Source: DATKZH01 sp964475955
GTDB lineage: Bacteria > Planctomycetota > Planctomycetia > Pirellulales > Thermoguttaceae
NCBI GenBank assembly: GCA_964475955.1
Contig: CAYYZY010000156.1
Coordinates: 1 to 18,845 of the forward strand
Reading direction: 5' to 3'
DNA: 18,845 nucleotides
In this document: piece by piece, positions 1 to 7,780 of the stretch
Layout of the letters: each line of letters begins with the position of its first letter
Numbering within the stretch: the stretch's first letter is position 1
The notes under the pieces: generated by a model
Told to the model about the DNA's origin: nothing
The model's database searches: none
Seen by the model: only the letters and a program-made list of their open reading frames with translations
Program-made: the position numbers and the translations under genes

Positions 1-23
1 GCAAGCGAGGCAAAACAAGGCGG

Positions 24-55
24 CAAGCGAGGCGAAGTTGCGGTTCCCTCGCTTG
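24..55. repeat. Short inverted repeat at window edge
   Basis: The 9-mer caagcgagg occurs at 2-10 and 24-32, and its reverse complement cctcgcttg lies at 47-55, so 24-55 can form a 9-bp stem with a 14-nt loop. The first 263 bases hold no convincing gene; one frame is open from the edge through to 396 but it only overlaps obgE out of frame. This looks like intergenic repeat debris or a weak terminator for a gene to the left. There is no T-tract. Confidence 0.4.
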
Positions 56-263
56 TGCTTCGGGTGGGCGGGATGGGTAGGAAAGGCGACGTCCGGCGGG
101 TGGCGCGGAGGTCGAACGCCGGCCCTCGGCGGAGAATCTACCAATACCAGCGCCGAACGCGAGGGATGGCCGAATGGGTCATCCCCGTTTTCTTGTACCC
201 GGTCTTCCGCATCGGCGGCGACCCCGCGCGCCGGCACCGCCATCGTCTACGGCCCTGGCCATC

Positions 264-1283
264 ATGTTTGTCGACGAAGTCGAAATCCGCGTGCGGTCGG
301 GCAAGGGCGGCGACGGGTGCGTCAGTTTCCGGCGGGAGAAGTACGTGCCGCGGGGCGGGCCCGACGGCGGCGACGGCGGCCACGGCGGTAGCGTGATCCT
401 CGTGGCCGAGGCGGGCGTCGACAGCCTGGCCGGGCTGGTGCACCGGAAGCAGTGGTCGGCCGAAAACGGCAAGCCGGGCCGCGGGGCCCAGTGCCACGGG
501 GCCTCCGGCGCCGATACGGTCATTCGCGTCCCGCCCGGCACCGTCGTCTACGACGCCGACCGCAATTTCGTGCTCAAGGACCTGGCCGCCGAGGGTGATC
601 GCGTGACCGTCGCTTTGGGCGGAAAAGGCGGTAAAGGCAACACGCGGTTCAAGTCGTCGACCAACCGGGCCCCGCGACAGTCAACCCCCGGCGGCGAAGG
701 CGAAAGCCGCCGCTTGCGGCTGGAGCTGAGGATCATCGCCGACGTGGGCCTGATCGGCAAACCCAACGCCGGCAAGAGCACGCTTCTGAGCCGCCTCTCC
801 CGGGCGCGGCCCGAAATCGCGGCCTACCCGTTCACCACCAAGTACCCCAACCTGGGCCGCGTGCAGGTCGACTTCGACCGCTCCTTCATCCTGGCCGACG
901 TGCCGGGGCTCATTGAAGGGGCCCACACCGGCGCCGGGCTGGGACACGAGTTCCTGCGGCACATCCAGCGGGCCGGCATCCTGGTCCACCTGGTCGAGCC
1001 GGAACCGCTCGATGGGACCGACCCGATCGCCAACTACCGGACGATCCGCGGCGAGCTGGAGCAGTACGACGCCTCGCTCGGCCGACGGCCCGAAATCGCC
1101 GTGGTCACCAAGGCCGACCTGCCCACGGCGGCCGACGTGCGCGCCCAACTGGCCGACGCGACCGGTCGCCAGGTGCTGCTCATCTCCGCCGTCACCGGCC
1201 AGGGATTGAACGAGCTGCTGGCCGCGACGGTGCGCGCGCTGGAAACGCGGGAAGACGAAGGACGAAGGCCGAATGATGAATGA
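264..1283 (+). CDS. obgE: GTPase Obg/CgtA
   Basis: This is a 339-residue Obg-family GTPase, a large-subunit ribosome assembly and stress-response factor. The N-terminal Obg fold (about residues 1-158) is glycine rich, with GKGGDGCVSFRREK and GGPDGGDGGHGG. The G domain follows: G1 GKPNAGKST near residue 165, G3 DVPGLIEGAHTG near 211, G4 TKAD near 281 and G5 ISAVTGQG. G4 is TKAD instead of the usual NKxD, a variant also seen in EngB GTPases. There is no C-terminal OCT extension, as in many short Obg proteins. I chose the ATG at 264 (MFVDEVEIRV) because family members begin there; a longer in-frame start at 174 would add 30 low-complexity residues. No strong Shine-Dalgarno is seen. rplU and rpmA, often just upstream of obgE, are not in the visible 263 bases. 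The last codons and stop fall in a 7-bp tandem array. Confidence 0.97.
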   Translation: MFVDEVEIRVRSGKGGDGCVSFRREKYVPRGGPDGGDGGHGGSVILVAEAGVDSLAGLVHRKQWSAENGKPGRGAQCHGASGADTVIRVPPGTVVYDADRNFVLKDLAAEGDRVTVALGGKGGKGNTRFKSSTNRAPRQSTPGGEGESRRLRLELRIIADVGLIGKPNAGKSTLLSRLSRARPEIAAYPFTTKYPNLGRVQVDFDRSFILADVPGLIEGAHTGAGLGHEFLRHIQRAGILVHLVEPEPLDGTDPIANYRTIRGELEQYDASLGRRPEIAVVTKADLPTAADVRAQLADATGRQVLLISAVTGQGLNELLAATVRALETREDEGRRPNDE

Positions 1284-1299
1284 TGAATGATGAATGATG
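1272..1299. repeat. Tandem array of 7-bp unit AATGATG (4 copies)
   Basis: Four perfect copies of aatgatg run from 1272 to 1299. The first supplies the last codons of obgE (AAT GAT GAA) and its stop TGA. Because the unit is 7 bp long, the array places a TGA in every forward frame. I recall similar arrays as recurring intergenic sequence in planctomycete genomes, which I could not check here. Confidence 0.85.
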
Positions 1300-1342
1300 A
1301 AGGGTGATGTTTGGATGGGCCGCGCTGCAACCGGGTCCGTCC

Positions 1343-1360
1343 GTGTTCATCGGTGGTTCC
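1343..1360. repeat. Probable dispersed intergenic repeat
   Basis: The segment gtgttcatcggtggttcc, just after the AATGATG array and 29 bp before coaX, matches from memory a motif found many times in intergenic DNA of planctomycetes and other environmental genomes. Only one copy is present in this window, so repeat status is not shown here. The rest of 1284-1389 holds nothing I recognise. Confidence 0.35.
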
Positions 1361-1389
1361 CCGAATCTGCCTGCCGACCGAGTTGAACG

Positions 1390-2202
1390 ATGATCCACGA
1401 TGCGCGTCACGGCGATCCGTTCCCGCTGGTTGCGGCCGACGTGGGGAACAACCGGATCAAGCTGGGGCTTTTTCAGGATGACTCCGACGACGGCCTGCCC
1501 GAGCCGAGCCGCTGGTTCGGCGTGTCGGATCGCGAGCCGGACCTGGACCGGATCGGGCGGTGGCTCGCCCAAACGGTGCCCGAGGGGGTGGCGTGGTGGA
1601 TCGGGAGCGTGAACCGGCCCACCACCACGCGGCTGATCGACTGGCTCCGGGCGACGCGTCCGAAGGACCGGATCACCATGCTGGCCGCGGGCGATTTGCA
1701 GTTGGTGGTCGCCGTCGAGCGGCCCGACATGGTCGGGATCGACCGCCTGTTGGACGCGGTGGCCGTCAACCGGCTTCGCGACGCGAGCCGGGCGGCGGTC
1801 ATCGTCGACCTCGGCTCGGCGATCACGGTCGACGCCGTCTCGCGCGAGGGGTCTTTCCTTGGCGGGGTAATCATGCCGGGAATCGGCATGGCGGCCCGGG
1901 CGCTGCACGAGTTCACCGACCTGCTGCCCTGGGTCGACGTCGCCGATTTGACCCGGCCGCCGCTCCCTTTGGGCAAGGGGACCTTGCCGGCCATGAAGTC
2001 GGGCCTTTTCTGGGGGACGGTCGGTGCGATCGAGAAGTTGGTCGAGCTGCTCAGCCGGGAGGTGGCCGGCGCGCCCGAGGTCTTCCTTTCGGGCGGCGCG
2101 GCGTCGATGATCGCCGGCGTGCTCGACCGCCCGGTCCGCCACGTCCCCCACCTCACGCTCGCCGGCATCGCCCTGACGGCCAAGGGATTGCCGGCACCGT
2201 AG
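1390..2202 (+). CDS. coaX: Type III pantothenate kinase
   Basis: This 270-residue protein belongs to the ASKHA-fold type III pantothenate kinases, which phosphorylate pantothenate in the first step of coenzyme A synthesis in the cytoplasm. Motif 1 is DVGNNRIKLG near residue 17, the phosphate-binding strand. Motif 2 is GIDRLLDAVAVNRL near residue 117. Motif 3 is DLGSAITVDAVSREG followed by FLGGVIMPGIGM around residues 140-165. A C-terminal LSGGAASMI corresponds to the nucleotide-side glycine motif. Length is normal for the family (about 250-270). The ATG at 1390 leaves about 16 residues before motif 1, slightly long, and there is no obvious Shine-Dalgarno; no better start was found. It lies 106 bp after obgE on the same strand and may be co-transcribed. 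Confidence 0.93.
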   Translation: MIHDARHGDPFPLVAADVGNNRIKLGLFQDDSDDGLPEPSRWFGVSDREPDLDRIGRWLAQTVPEGVAWWIGSVNRPTTTRLIDWLRATRPKDRITMLAAGDLQLVVAVERPDMVGIDRLLDAVAVNRLRDASRAAVIVDLGSAITVDAVSREGSFLGGVIMPGIGMAARALHEFTDLLPWVDVADLTRPPLPLGKGTLPAMKSGLFWGTVGAIEKLVELLSREVAGAPEVFLSGGAASMIAGVLDRPVRHVPHLTLAGIALTAKGLPAP

Positions 2203-2238
2203 TCACGGCCAAGCGGGCCGATGAACGGCAAGGAGGAA

Positions 2239-2367
2239 ATGACTGAGGCTTTCGCCGCACCGAAGAAGCCACGGCAGTTTGCGGTCCAAAGCCACGTCGC
2301 GGTTGCCGTGCGGCCGGCCCCGCTCGGGCGGCTGCCGACGCCCCCCCTGCAGAAGGAAGATGGGTAA
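2239..2367 (+). CDS. Candidate 42-residue small ORF before the dehydrogenase gene
   Basis: An ATG at 2239 directly follows AAGGAGG (2230-2236) and opens a 42-codon frame ending in TAA at 2365-2367. The product begins MTEAFAAPKKPRQFAVQSHV and ends LPTPPLQKEDG; it is basic and proline rich with no recognised domain. By hand count about 80% of its codons end in G or C, fitting coding DNA of this genome. The gap between Shine-Dalgarno and ATG is only 2 nt, shorter than ideal. It ends 22 bp before the dehydrogenase start in a different frame, so it could be a leader peptide coupled to that gene, or chance. I know no homologue. Confidence 0.33.
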   Translation: MTEAFAAPKKPRQFAVQSHVAVAVRPAPLGRLPTPPLQKEDG

Positions 2368-2389
2368 GATCTTTGCCAGGAGGCTTTCC

Positions 2390-3700
2390 ATGTCGACCAG
2401 CGTCTCGACCGACCTCTTCTCCGACGCCATTCGCCGGCTCGACGGCGCCTTCCAGTACGCCCGGATCGACGAGGAGGCGGTCGAGAAGCTGCGGCATCCC
2501 AAGGCGATCCTCCAGGTGTCGATCCCCGTGCGCATGGACGGCGGCTCGCTCCGCGTATTCGAGGGGATCCGCGTCCGCCACGACGACACGCGCGGGCCGA
2601 CCAAGGGCGGCATCCGCTATCACCCGTGCGTGAGCCTCGACGAAGTCAAGGCCCTGGCCTTCTGGATGACGTGCAAGTGCGCCGTGGTGGGCATTCCGTA
2701 CGGCGGGGCGAAAGGGGGGATCGTCGTCCAGCCCAAGGAGCTTTCCCGGCTGGAGCTGGAGCGGCTCTCGCGGGGGTTCATCCGGCAGATGGCCGACTTC
2801 ATCGGGCCCGACGTCGACGTCCCGGCCCCCGACGTCTACACCAACTCGATGGTGATGGGTTGGATGATGGACGAGTATTCGAAGATCCGCCGCCAGCACA
2901 GCCCCGCCGTGATCACCGGCAAGCCGATCCCGTTGGGTGGCAGCCTGGGCCGCGACGACGCCACGGGCCGCGGCGGCTACTACTGCATCAAGGAGCTGCA
3001 GCGGCGCCAAGGGTGGACGCCCTCGAAGGTCCGCGTCGCCGTGCAGGGCTTCGGCAACGTGGGGCAGTCGATCGCCCGGCTGCTCCACGCCGACGGCTAC
3101 CGCGTGGTCGCCGTGAGCGATTCGCGAGGCGGCATCTACCGGCCCGAGGGGTTCGACGTGCCGAGCTTGGTGCGCACCAAGAACGAGTCGCGCCGCTTGC
3201 AGGCGGTCTACTGCCACGACGCGCTGTGTGAAACGGTCGAGGCCGAAACGGTGACCAACGAGGAGCTGCTGGAGCTCGACGTCGACCTGCTCGTGCCCGC
3301 CGCGCTGGAAAACCAGATCACCGCCGACAACGTCGGCCGCGTGAAGGCCCCGGTGATCGTCGAGCTGGCCAACGGTCCCACCACGAGCCAGGCCGACGCC
3401 GCCCTGGCCGACCGGGGCGTGCTCGTCGTGCCCGACGTCCTGGCCAACGCGGGCGGCGTGACCGTGAGCTACTTCGAGTGGACGCAGAACCGGCAGGGCT
3501 ACTACTGGACGGTCGACGAAGTGCATCAGCGGCTCCGCCAGATCGTCACGCGGGAGTTCGGCGTCGTCTACGACCTGGCCGCCGCGCACGGCATCGACAT
3601 GCGCACCGCCGCCTACGTCCACGCGCTCAACCGGATCGGCACGGCGATCGAGGCCCAGGGCACCCAGCGCTACTTCGCCAACGACGGGCGGCATGGGTAG
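2390..3700 (+). CDS. gdhA: Glu/Leu/Phe/Val dehydrogenase, probably glutamate dehydrogenase
   Basis: This 436-residue enzyme belongs to the amino-acid dehydrogenase family that interconverts glutamate and 2-oxoglutarate plus ammonia with NAD(P). PTKGGIRYHP (about 70-79) and PYGGAKGGI with catalytic Lys108 form the substrate site, and DVDVPAPDVYTN carries the catalytic aspartate region. The Rossmann fold has VAVQGFGNVGQS near residues 217-228. Further conserved blocks are PAALENQIT, ELANGPTT and PDVLANAGGVTVSYFEW. Length is typical (about 420-450). I chose the ATG at 2390 because AGGAGG lies 7 nt upstream (2378-2383) and MSTSVSTDLF suits the family; the frame extends upstream to 2279 but adds only arginine-rich residues. 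Glutamate is the likely substrate by overall similarity, but the cofactor was not determined. Confidence 0.93.
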   Translation: MSTSVSTDLFSDAIRRLDGAFQYARIDEEAVEKLRHPKAILQVSIPVRMDGGSLRVFEGIRVRHDDTRGPTKGGIRYHPCVSLDEVKALAFWMTCKCAVVGIPYGGAKGGIVVQPKELSRLELERLSRGFIRQMADFIGPDVDVPAPDVYTNSMVMGWMMDEYSKIRRQHSPAVITGKPIPLGGSLGRDDATGRGGYYCIKELQRRQGWTPSKVRVAVQGFGNVGQSIARLLHADGYRVVAVSDSRGGIYRPEGFDVPSLVRTKNESRRLQAVYCHDALCETVEAETVTNEELLELDVDLLVPAALENQITADNVGRVKAPVIVELANGPTTSQADAALADRGVLVVPDVLANAGGVTVSYFEWTQNRQGYYWTVDEVHQRLRQIVTREFGVVYDLAAAHGIDMRTAAYVHALNRIGTAIEAQGTQRYFANDGRHG

Positions 3701-3741
3701 AGTCTTTGACCGTGATGATGCGCGCGTGATGCGCGCATGTT

Positions 3742-3798
3742 GTGGGGCACGTTTCCAACGTGCCATGGGGTTGTGGGCACGTTGGAAACGTGCCCCAC
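3742..3798. repeat. Perfect 23-bp inverted repeat (REP-like or terminator hairpin)
   Basis: Left arm 3742-3764 begins gtggggcacgtttccaacg; right arm 3776-3798 is its exact reverse complement, ending ggaaacgtgccccac. The loop is 11 nt (3765-3775). Each arm also contains a smaller palindrome, gcacgt...acgtgc. It lies 41 bp after the dehydrogenase stop codon, so it could end transcription, but no T-tract follows. I recall similar arms as a dispersed planctomycete repeat; only one copy is visible here. Confidence 0.85.
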
Positions 3799-3985
3799 GT
3801 TGAGGCGGCCCTCGTCGCATCGGATGGCACGTCCTTGAGGAACGAAGGGCGTGGTTCGAGTCGGCTCGTCCCCGTTGCGCCCCTCGTCGTCCGCAAGCCG
3901 CGCGAACGCCGGGTGCTCTGGGTCTGGCAAGGTACCGCTCTGCGCCGCCATTCACGCTTCTCCGGACAGCTACCATTCGACTGTC

Positions 3986-4014
3986 TTGCAGGCGCATCGT
4001 GCCGGGCGTAGATT
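3986..4014 (+). promoter_or_regulatory. Possible sigma-70-type promoter for the isomerase-like gene
   Basis: TTGCAG at 3986-3991 and TAGATT at 4009-4014 are separated by 17 bp. The -10 matches 4 of 6 consensus bases and the -35 matches 3 of 6. Transcription would start near 4021, about 65 nt before the ATG at 4086. Such matches occur by chance, so this is tentative. Confidence 0.3.
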
Positions 4015-4085
4015 GGCCTGCGCGGTTCCCCGGTTTCCCGGGAGAAGAAGCGCGGTCGCCCAGGGTTTCATCGAAGGAGCTTGCC

Positions 4086-5670
4086 ATGGATCCTCGTTCG
4101 CAGGAGAGCCGTTCGCGTCGTGTGGGAGGTGGTTGCCGTCCGTCGGGAGAGGCGGTCGGCGACGTGAACCGTCGCGGGTTCTTGGGCGGGCTCGGAGGGG
4201 CCGCGCTGGGCGGGCTGGCCATGGCCGCGTCGGAGCCCACCGGTGACGCCTCGACCGAGCAGGCCGCGGCCGGGGGCCTCCCCAAGGGGGCGGCGCTCTG
4301 CGTCCGGCCGGTGCTCGTCTACAGCCTGCCGCAGCGGAGGGAGAAGACGAGTTGGCGGGGCTACGGAGGTCTTCAAACCCCGGCCGACGTGGAGCGGGAG
4401 ACCGCCTGCATCGCCGCGGAGCTCGAGCAGTTGTCGGCCCGGGCGGAGTTTCCCGTGGACATGCTTCCCTTGGCCGAGGCGACGACCATGGACCAGATCA
4501 AGCAGGTCGCCGCCGGCGGTGCCGATGTGATCCTGGTCTACGCGGCCGGTGGCGGCACCCCGTTCTATGCGACCCTGGCCGCTTCGGGAACGCCCAACGT
4601 GATGTTCGTGCGCCCACAAGTCGGGCCCGTACTACCTGTGGCACGAGATCGCCCATTGGCGGCTCTTGCGACGAAACGGCGACACGATCGAAGAGGAGAA
4701 CCTCGACGTCGACGACGTCGTGGTCGACGACTACGGCGAGGTCCTCTGGCGGCTCCGCGCGCTCTACGGCCTGAAAAACGCCAAGGGGACGACGATGCTT
4801 GCCATCGGCGGGCTGCGGGCTTACAGCCAGCCGGGGCAGCAGCTCGGGCCGGCGCACGCCAAGGAGGTGTGGGGCTACGACCTCGTTTCCATCCCTACCG
4901 AAGAATTCGCCAAGCGGCTCGCCGCGGCCCGGGCCGACCAGCACGCGATGAACGAGGCCCGCCGCCGGGCCGGCGCCCTGGCGGCCCAGCCAAACGTGAC
5001 GCTCGAGACGGAGCCGCGGTTCGTCGTCAATTCGTTCCTGGCGCTCGGCGTCTGCCGGGAGCTGGCCCGCGAGCACGGGGCGACCAACTTCGGTTTCGCT
5101 AACTGCATGGGCTCCGACATCGCCGTGCTCGACACGCCGCCGTGCCTCGTGCTCAGCCTGGCCAACGACGAAGGGCTCACGGCCTACTGCCACACCGACC
5201 TGACGCACACGCTGCCGGGCGTGCTGTTGCGCTGGATTTCGGGCAAGCCGACGTTCGTCTGCAACTCGCACTTCCCGCACGACGGGCTGTTCACCGTGGC
5301 CCACTGCGCCGCTCCGCGGAGGATGAACGGCAAGGACTTCGAGCCGGCGACGATCATGACCCACTTCGAGTCGGACTACGGCGCGGCGACCAAGGTGCGC
5401 TACACGGAGGGCCAGGTCGTGACCGTGGTGATCCCCAACCTGCGGTGCTCCAAGTGGCAGGGGTTCCGTGGGAAGATCCTCGACTCGCCCTCCCATCCGG
5501 CCTGCCGGTCGCAGATCGACATGGCCGTCGACGGCGATTGGCGCGGGCTGCTGGCCGACGTGGAGGGATTTCACACCCAGGTGTGTTACGGCGACTACCT
5601 CCGCGAGGTCGGCTACGCCCTCAAGGTACTCGGCGGGCCTGAGTGGCAGAACTTCAGCGGCGTGGCCTGA
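4086..5670 (+). pseudogene. Tat-exported L-fucose-isomerase-like protein, broken by a one-base frameshift
   Basis: Two frames together give one protein of about 527 residues. It starts at ATG 4086, with AAGGAG at 4074-4079. A twin-arginine signal, VNRRGFLGG (Arg29-Arg30) followed by a glycine/alanine-rich hydrophobic stretch, predicts export. After Arg176 (codon 4611-4613) one extra base, a C near 4614, shifts the frame; the protein then continues from 4615 as HKSGPYYLWHEIAHW to the stop at 5670. The C-terminal part, with TNFGFANCMGSD, CHTDLTHTLPGVLL and CNSHFPHDG, resembles the sugar isomerase (L-fucose/L-arabinose isomerase) C-terminal fold. These secreted forms occur in planctomycetes and their substrate is unknown. 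Both halves look intact, so a recent mutation or an assembly error is likely. The catalytic role is inferred from fold only. Confidence 0.75.
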
Positions 5671-5727
5671 TCGCCGTCGGGCCGGGCGGCCCCGGGCACC
5701 CATCACGCAACCATTTCCGAAGCCTGC

Positions 5728-6543
5728 CTATCGGCGTCGCTCGGGATAGACGACCAGTTCCACGCGGCGGTTCCGCTGGCGGCCTTCGGCGGTCGCGTTG
5801 GAGACGACCGGGTAGTTCCCCCCATGGCCGCCCACGCTGAGCTGCTCGGCGCGGAGCCGCGTCTGCGTGAGCAGGGCCTCGTAGACGGTCAGCGCGCGGG
5901 CGACCGAGAGGTGATGGCTGTTTCGCCACAGGCCGCCGGAGAGGGGCTGGCTGTCGTGGTGGCCTTCGACGCCGATCATCTGGTCGGGATAGGTGCGGTC
6001 CAGCTCGGCCGCCACGTCGCCGATCAGCCGTACGGCCTCGGGCCGCAACTGGGCCGACTCGCCCTCGAACAGCCGGTGGGCGGGCAGCTCGATGCGGATC
6101 ACGTCGCCGTCGCGGCGCACGTTCACCTCGGGCAGTTGAATCGCCGGCAGCGTCTGGAGGTAGCTGTTGTTCGGCTTGATCGATGCCCCATGCCGGCGAT
6201 GCAGCGAGGCCGTCAGCGCCTGCGCCCGCTTGTCGACGGCCTCCTTCTGCTCGCGGAGTTGGGCCAGTTGCGAAGTGACCCCGCCCAGTTGCTGCTGCAC
6301 CAGCTTGAGTTGGTCCTCGAGCACCTGGTTTTCCTGGCGCGCCTGGGCCAACAGCGTTCCCATCTCCTGGTTGTCGTAGTCCAGCTTGGCCGCCCGCTCT
6401 TGCAGCTCCTGGTTCTGCCGCGTCATGGCCAACTGCTGCTGTTGAAGCTGCTCGAGCTGGCCCTTGACGACCATCGAGTTCCCGGCGCAGCCGGCGGCCA
6501 GCACCGGTGCGAGCAGCCATCCCGCCCAAGCGAAACGACGCAT
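5728..6543 (-). CDS. OmpA-family outer-membrane lipoprotein with coiled coil
   Basis: This 271-residue protein starts at ATG 6543 (MRRFAWAGWL), with AGGAG 9 nt upstream. A lipobox AAGC puts the lipidated cysteine at residue 19, so the mature protein is probably anchored in a membrane. Residues about 28-125 form a Gln/Leu/Glu-rich coiled coil (QLEQLQQQQLAMTRQNQELQ). From about 150 to the end is an OmpA-like peptidoglycan-binding domain with VEGHHDSQP, where GHTD is usual, and the characteristic EGRQRNRRVELVVYP tail. It probably ties an envelope structure to peptidoglycan. It ends 57 bp from the isomerase-like gene in convergent orientation. I could not assign a named system. Confidence 0.88.
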   Translation of the reverse strand: MRRFAWAGWLLAPVLAAGCAGNSMVVKGQLEQLQQQQLAMTRQNQELQERAAKLDYDNQEMGTLLAQARQENQVLEDQLKLVQQQLGGVTSQLAQLREQKEAVDKRAQALTASLHRRHGASIKPNNSYLQTLPAIQLPEVNVRRDGDVIRIELPAHRLFEGESAQLRPEAVRLIGDVAAELDRTYPDQMIGVEGHHDSQPLSGGLWRNSHHLSVARALTVYEALLTQTRLRAEQLSVGGHGGNYPVVSNATAEGRQRNRRVELVVYPERRR

Positions 6544-6731
6544 GGCTACGTACTCCTCGAGAAGCTCCACAACCGAAGACCCGACCGGTCTGCGCCGGCG
6601 GACAAGATCGACAGGAAAAGGCAGCTACCACTCCGGGCAGTCTCCGCCCCCGCGACCGAGGGGCTCCCGCGCAGGGACTACCGCGAGTGGGCCGGATGGT
6701 AGCAAGCCGCCTGAGGTGCCACAAGGCCAGT

Positions 6732-7376
6732 TCAACGCAGGTGCGGGGCAAGTCCTGCCCCCGGCGAGGAGGGAGCTCCAACGGTTGCTCCAACGGTTTT
6801 GGCAGGGAATACCTCGTCAACGTGCCCCCCAGCAGAGGCATCTCCTTCTCCCGCACTCCTGCCCGGGTACTCTCCGTAAAACCGCTTGATGTAGTGCCGG
6901 TGCCACCATGATGGGCAGTGTGGAACCCACCCCTGGCGGGCCATCATCCGAGCGGTGATCCGGAAGTTGGCCACGTCGGCCAGCAGCGCGTCGCTCCGCT
7001 TCAGGTAGGCGATCTCGTCGAGCGTCTCCATCGCCCGACGGACCGTCTTGTAGGATGTCCCCTTCGCCGACACCAAGTACTTGAGCACCAAGAAGTTGCG
7101 GAAACGGTGGGGCTGGTCGTAGTAGAGCCGGCAGCGATCGCCCGGCCGGTGCGCGTGGCACCAACCACCCAGAAGAAGGATTTCCGGCACGGAGATGAGC
7201 TTTGGGAACGGGCGGAGGACCACGCGGCGGAGTCGCCCTTCGGCGACCTCGATCACGCCGTGCGTCCGGCGCCGGAGCACGTCGGCCCCGCCCTGAAGAT
7301 CGGTGACGGTCTCGAAGAGCGGCGGCACGTCTGGCCCCCTTGGCAACCTGGTCGATGCCCGCAGAAAGCGTAGCAT
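6732..7376 (-). CDS. Conserved hypothetical protein (planctomycete-type)
   Basis: This 214-residue protein starts at ATG 7376 (MLRFLRASTR), 14 bp after the membrane-protein gene, so the two are probably co-transcribed. I recognise the core from planctomycete proteins of unknown function: PEILLLGGWCHAHRPGD, then KTVRRAMETLDEI, LLADVANFRITARMMARQGW and the signature HRHYIKRFYGEYP near residues 159-171. Those proteins usually end soon after that signature; the 43-residue tail here (Gly/Ala/Pro-rich) may be a local extension. No catalytic motif, signal peptide or membrane segment is evident. A longer in-frame start to 7709 would overlap the membrane-protein gene and is rejected. No Shine-Dalgarno is clear. 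Function unknown. Confidence 0.75.
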   Translation of the reverse strand: MLRFLRASTRLPRGPDVPPLFETVTDLQGGADVLRRRTHGVIEVAEGRLRRVVLRPFPKLISVPEILLLGGWCHAHRPGDRCRLYYDQPHRFRNFLVLKYLVSAKGTSYKTVRRAMETLDEIAYLKRSDALLADVANFRITARMMARQGWVPHCPSWWHRHYIKRFYGEYPGRSAGEGDASAGGHVDEVFPAKTVGATVGAPSSPGAGLAPHLR

Positions 7377-7390
7377 ACCGGAGGTACGGA

Positions 7391-7780
7391 TTACCCCGAG
7401 AACGGCGAGCCGGTGTCGGCCGGCGGCGATTGGCGGTCCGGCCGGCCGCGCCAGCCGAACACGGCGACGAGGACCAGGACCCATCCCACGGCGTGCAGGA
7501 GGCAGTTGGCAAATCCCACGGCCCCGTAGATCAGTTGGACGTGCTCCACGACCCCATGCCGCGCGGCCATCAGTTGCGGGAGCCATGCGTACGCGACCGC
7601 CGAACCAATCGAACCGAAAAACATCAACGCGAAGCCGATCAAGAGCAGGACCGACACCCCCGCATGCTTCGGCAGGCGAACCAGCGCGATCAGTGCGCCG
7701 ACCAGCCATACGAGGAACAAGGGCGACTGGATGATGAGCGAACGCACAATCGCCCCAAGAAAATCTGGCAGTTCCGGCAT
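7391..7780 (-). CDS. Small multi-pass membrane protein, function unknown
   Basis: This 129-residue protein starts at ATG 7780 (MPELPDFLGA), with AAAGGA about 6 nt upstream. Hydrophobic stretches SPLFLVWLVGALIALVRL, VSVLLLIGFALMFFGSIGSA and LHAVGWVLVLVAVFGW, with a weaker one around IYGAVGFANCLL, suggest three or four membrane helices. The C-terminus is short, hydrophilic and proline rich. It lies between the prepilin peptidase gene (112 bp upstream) and the hypothetical gene (14 bp downstream), all on the minus strand. I do not recognise a named family. The frame extends upstream to 7876, but the added residues look non-coding and the Shine-Dalgarno supports 7780. Confidence 0.72.
   Translation of the reverse strand: MPELPDFLGAIVRSLIIQSPLFLVWLVGALIALVRLPKHAGVSVLLLIGFALMFFGSIGSAVAYAWLPQLMAARHGVVEHVQLIYGAVGFANCLLHAVGWVLVLVAVFGWRGRPDRQSPPADTGSPFSG

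Larger units (their letters stand above)
3701..4085. other. 385-bp intergenic region
   Basis: This stretch between the dehydrogenase and the isomerase-like gene holds no convincing gene; open frames here have no family features. It contains a perfect 23-bp inverted repeat (3742-3798), a nearby gatgcgcgc direct repeat (about 3717-3737) and a possible promoter (3986-4014). The rest shows nothing I recognise. Confidence 0.6.

Noticed and set aside
38..396. Two open frames before obgE
   Set aside because: They overlap the obgE start in other frames, are arginine rich and have no ribosome site or recognisable domain.
1192..2151. 319-codon open frame on the minus strand
   Set aside because: It is antisense to coaX and spans the AATGATG array, giving a His/Ser-rich artefact peptide.
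3742..3798. CRISPR repeat
   Set aside because: There are only two arms, in inverted orientation, with an 11-nt loop and no spacer series.
2153..4285. 710-codon open frame on the minus strand
   Set aside because: It lies antisense to the glutamate-dehydrogenase-like gene, which has clear conserved motifs; high GC content keeps the opposite frame open. The product is His/Arg/Asp rich with no family features.
4605..4625. Programmed frameshift
   Set aside because: There is no classic slippery heptamer, only a ccc run, and no obvious stimulatory structure was seen; a mutation or assembly error is simpler.
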